The notes under the pieces were generated by a model. That model saw nothing but the letters and a program-made list of their open reading frames with translations. It searched no databases and was not told where the DNA came from. This document shows positions 34,298 through 35,555 of a DNA stretch of 35,555 bases, in pieces (the first letter of the stretch is position 1; every line of letters starts with the position of its first letter). The position numbers and the translations under genes were made by a program. Source of the stretch: an uncultured Granulosicoccaceae bacterium (lineage in GTDB: Bacteria; Pseudomonadota; Gammaproteobacteria; Granulosicoccales; Granulosicoccaceae). The stretch spans positions 1-35,555 of the forward strand of contig CALIHW010000161.1 of NCBI GenBank assembly GCA_938020525.1, written 5' to 3'.

Positions 34298-35329
34298 ATG
34301 TCCCGAGCACCGATTACCAAATTCGCCAGTGCTGCCAGCCTTGCACTCGCGCTGGCCGCGTCAGCCACCGTCTATGCCGAAGGAGAGGTCAATCTCTACT
34401 CATCGCGCCACTACGACACTGATGAGCGGTTGTATTCAGATTTTGCGGCACAGACCGGCATCAAAGTAAATCGCATTGAAGGTAAGGCAGATGAGCTTAT
34501 TACTCGCATGGTGTCAGAGGGCAACAACAGTCCAGCAGACATTCTGCTTACTGTAGACACCTCGCGACTGGAAAGAGCCAAAGCAGCAGGCGTATTGCAA
34601 TCAACTGATTCCCGATTGCTTGAAAGCAGAATCCCGTCATACCTGCAGGATGATGACAATCAATGGTTTGGTTTCTCACAGCGCGCGCGTATTTTGTTTT
34701 ACGACAAGAATGATGTGCAGGATCCACCAATGACCTACCAGGATCTTGCCGATCCTAAATACAAGGGACTGGTTTGTAGTCGTTCTTCCTCAAACGTCTA
34801 TACACAAACTATTATTGCGGCACTAATTGCTCATCTTGGTGAAGAAGCGGTTGGCAATTGGGCTAAAGCTGTTGTTGCAAACTTTGCCCGTGATCCTCAG
34901 GGCGGTGATACTGATCAGCTGCGAGGCATTATTTCCGGTGAGTGTGATATCTCTCTTTCCAACACCTACTACTTCGGTCGCGCCATAAGAAAGCCAGTCA
35001 AAGGTTTATCTGACAGCATCGATATGATCGGTTGGGTGTTTCCGAATCAGGATTCAACAGGTGCTCACATGAATCTTTCCGGCGGTGGTGTAGCGAAGAA
35101 TGCTCCCAACAGGGACAACGCTGTCAAGTTTCTCGAGTACCTGGCCTCTGAGTCTGCACAGCAATACTTCTCTGCAGGTAATGATGAATATCCTTCGGTA
35201 CCAGGGGTTGGTTTAAGTCCTTCCGTAGCCTCACTTGGTTTCTTTAAGCCTGATGATCTTGCGGCTTCTGATATTGCGGCCAACGTTACAGCCGCGCAGA
35301 AGTTATTGAATGAGTCTAGCTGGAAGTAG
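34298..35329 (+). CDS. Fe(III) ABC transporter substrate-binding protein (FbpA/FutA-like)
   Basis: A 343-residue periplasmic binding protein with signal peptide (cleavage after Ala27, before EGEVNLYSS). The body follows the type II ferric-binding class: VNLYSSRHYDTDERLYSDF, EGKADELITRM, the ADILLTVDTSRLERA loop, and NTYYFGRA with Tyr224/Tyr225, the tyrosine pair that coordinates Fe(III) in FbpA and FutA. Tyr39 and His38 near the N-terminus could add ligands. The ATG follows AAGGATCGAATA. A Fur-type site lies upstream. It diverges from the FbpC-like gene; no permease is in the window, and a strong hairpin ends the gene. Confidence 0.93.
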   Translation: MSRAPITKFASAASLALALAASATVYAEGEVNLYSSRHYDTDERLYSDFAAQTGIKVNRIEGKADELITRMVSEGNNSPADILLTVDTSRLERAKAAGVLQSTDSRLLESRIPSYLQDDDNQWFGFSQRARILFYDKNDVQDPPMTYQDLADPKYKGLVCSRSSSNVYTQTIIAALIAHLGEEAVGNWAKAVVANFARDPQGGDTDQLRGIISGECDISLSNTYYFGRAIRKPVKGLSDSIDMIGWVFPNQDSTGAHMNLSGGGVAKNAPNRDNAVKFLEYLASESAQQYFSAGNDEYPSVPGVGLSPSVASLGFFKPDDLAASDIAANVTAAQKLLNESSWK

Positions 35330-35335
35330 TTTTAG

Positions 35336-35370
35336 TTTGACATCACCCTGCTTTGGAGGGTGATGTCAAA
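35336..35370 (+). terminator. Strong hairpin after the fbpA-like gene
   Basis: TTTGACATCACCCT and AGGGTGATGTCAAA pair perfectly over 14 bases around GCTTTGG, seven bases past the stop. There is no T run after the stem, so it may stabilise the mRNA end as much as terminate. Confidence 0.7.
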
Positions 35371-35400
35371 GTTGCCAGCAATCGAAGCCCCGAAATAGCC

Positions 35401-35450
35401 ATTCTCCCTCCGGGAGAATACAAAGCGTTTTTTGCTTTGCAAGAGGGATC
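35401..35450. repeat. Palindromic repeat module 2, copy B
   Basis: ATTCTCCC-TCC-GGGAGAAT hairpin, then ACAAAGCGTTTTTTGCTTTG (itself able to pair CAAAGC/GCTTTG) and CAAGAGGGATC. It matches 15861-15909. Confidence 0.8.
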
Positions 35451-35486
35451 GATTGCTCAGGTATAACCCCTGCCTGGGTGAACACA

Positions 35487-35535
35487 ACCCCTCCCCGGCC
35501 GCTACTGCGTCCGACCCTCCCAGAGGGAGGGTGTC
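35487..35535. repeat. Palindromic repeat module 1, copy B
   Basis: CCCCTCCCCGG, an inner variable part, CCGACCCTCCC and the hairpin CCCTCCC-AGA-GGGAGGG (35515-35531). It matches 15782-15829, but here it follows module 2, whereas there it precedes it. Confidence 0.75.
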
Positions 35536-35555
35536 TTGGTTAAGTTATATCGTTG

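Noticed and set aside
1..35555. CRISPR array
   Set aside because: No regularly spaced repeats of 24-40 bases with unique spacers; repeats found are tandem, palindromic or dispersed.

Overview
The window looks like a chromosomal segment of a gammaproteobacterium, probably a marine or other aquatic heterotroph. The basis is family-level: an envC-ctpA pair, an UvrD whose N-terminus begins like the E. coli protein (MDVS.. start), TrhO, ArgE, a Fur-type site before an fbpA-like gene, and a selC-like tRNA-Sec. A Granulosicoccus-like relative is only a guess.

Layout. 1-2200: one edge of a MITE-like repeat, a cold-shock gene, a membrane-anchored HExxHxxGxxD metalloprotease and a stretch rich in short tandem duplications. 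2197-7303: envC-like gene, ctpA, a medium/long-chain acyl-CoA ligase and an M50 rhomboid-unrelated site-2-type protease. 7355-11592 (minus strand): a YegP-like protein with a CAP lipoprotein, an HtrA-like protein that has lost two of three catalytic residues, and a secreted twelve-repeat protein with a peptidoglycan-binding tail. 11966-15725: DUF4403 protein and UvrD. 15916-20519: an FAD amine oxidoreductase, a small YtkA/FixH-like secreted protein, a second cold-shock gene, a DUF4159 protein and TrhO. 20704-24202: ArgE, a class-V aminotransferase-like protein and a coiled-coil protein, followed by a complete 176-bp MITE-like element flanked by TA. 24619-31497: HpaI-type aldolase, a lipoprotein translationally coupled to a kinase-like protein, a TPR lipoprotein, a HAMP membrane protein, tRNA-Sec, diaminopropionate ammonia-lyase and a DUF2470 protein. 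31498-32871: two oppositely oriented remnants of an aldehyde dehydrogenase gene beside a toxin-antitoxin pair with a clear promoter/operator that predicts a leaderless toxin mRNA. 33049-35329: divergent ABC ATPase and iron-binding protein genes with a Fur-like site between them, but no permease gene in view. 35336-35555: a strong hairpin and palindromic repeat modules also found after uvrD.

Functional themes are envelope maintenance (EnvC, CtpA, M50 protease, repeat protein, pseudo-HtrA), nitrogen and amino-acid catabolism (PuuB-like oxidase, ArgE, DpaL), ferric iron uptake and tRNA biology (TrhO, tRNA-Sec). No complete phage, CRISPR array or intact insertion sequence is visible. The least ordinary items are the 4x3 repeat protein with periodic Cys/Trp, the pseudo-HtrA, the TA-flanked MITE pair, the inverted aldehyde dehydrogenase remnants and the doubled operator of the toxin-antitoxin pair.
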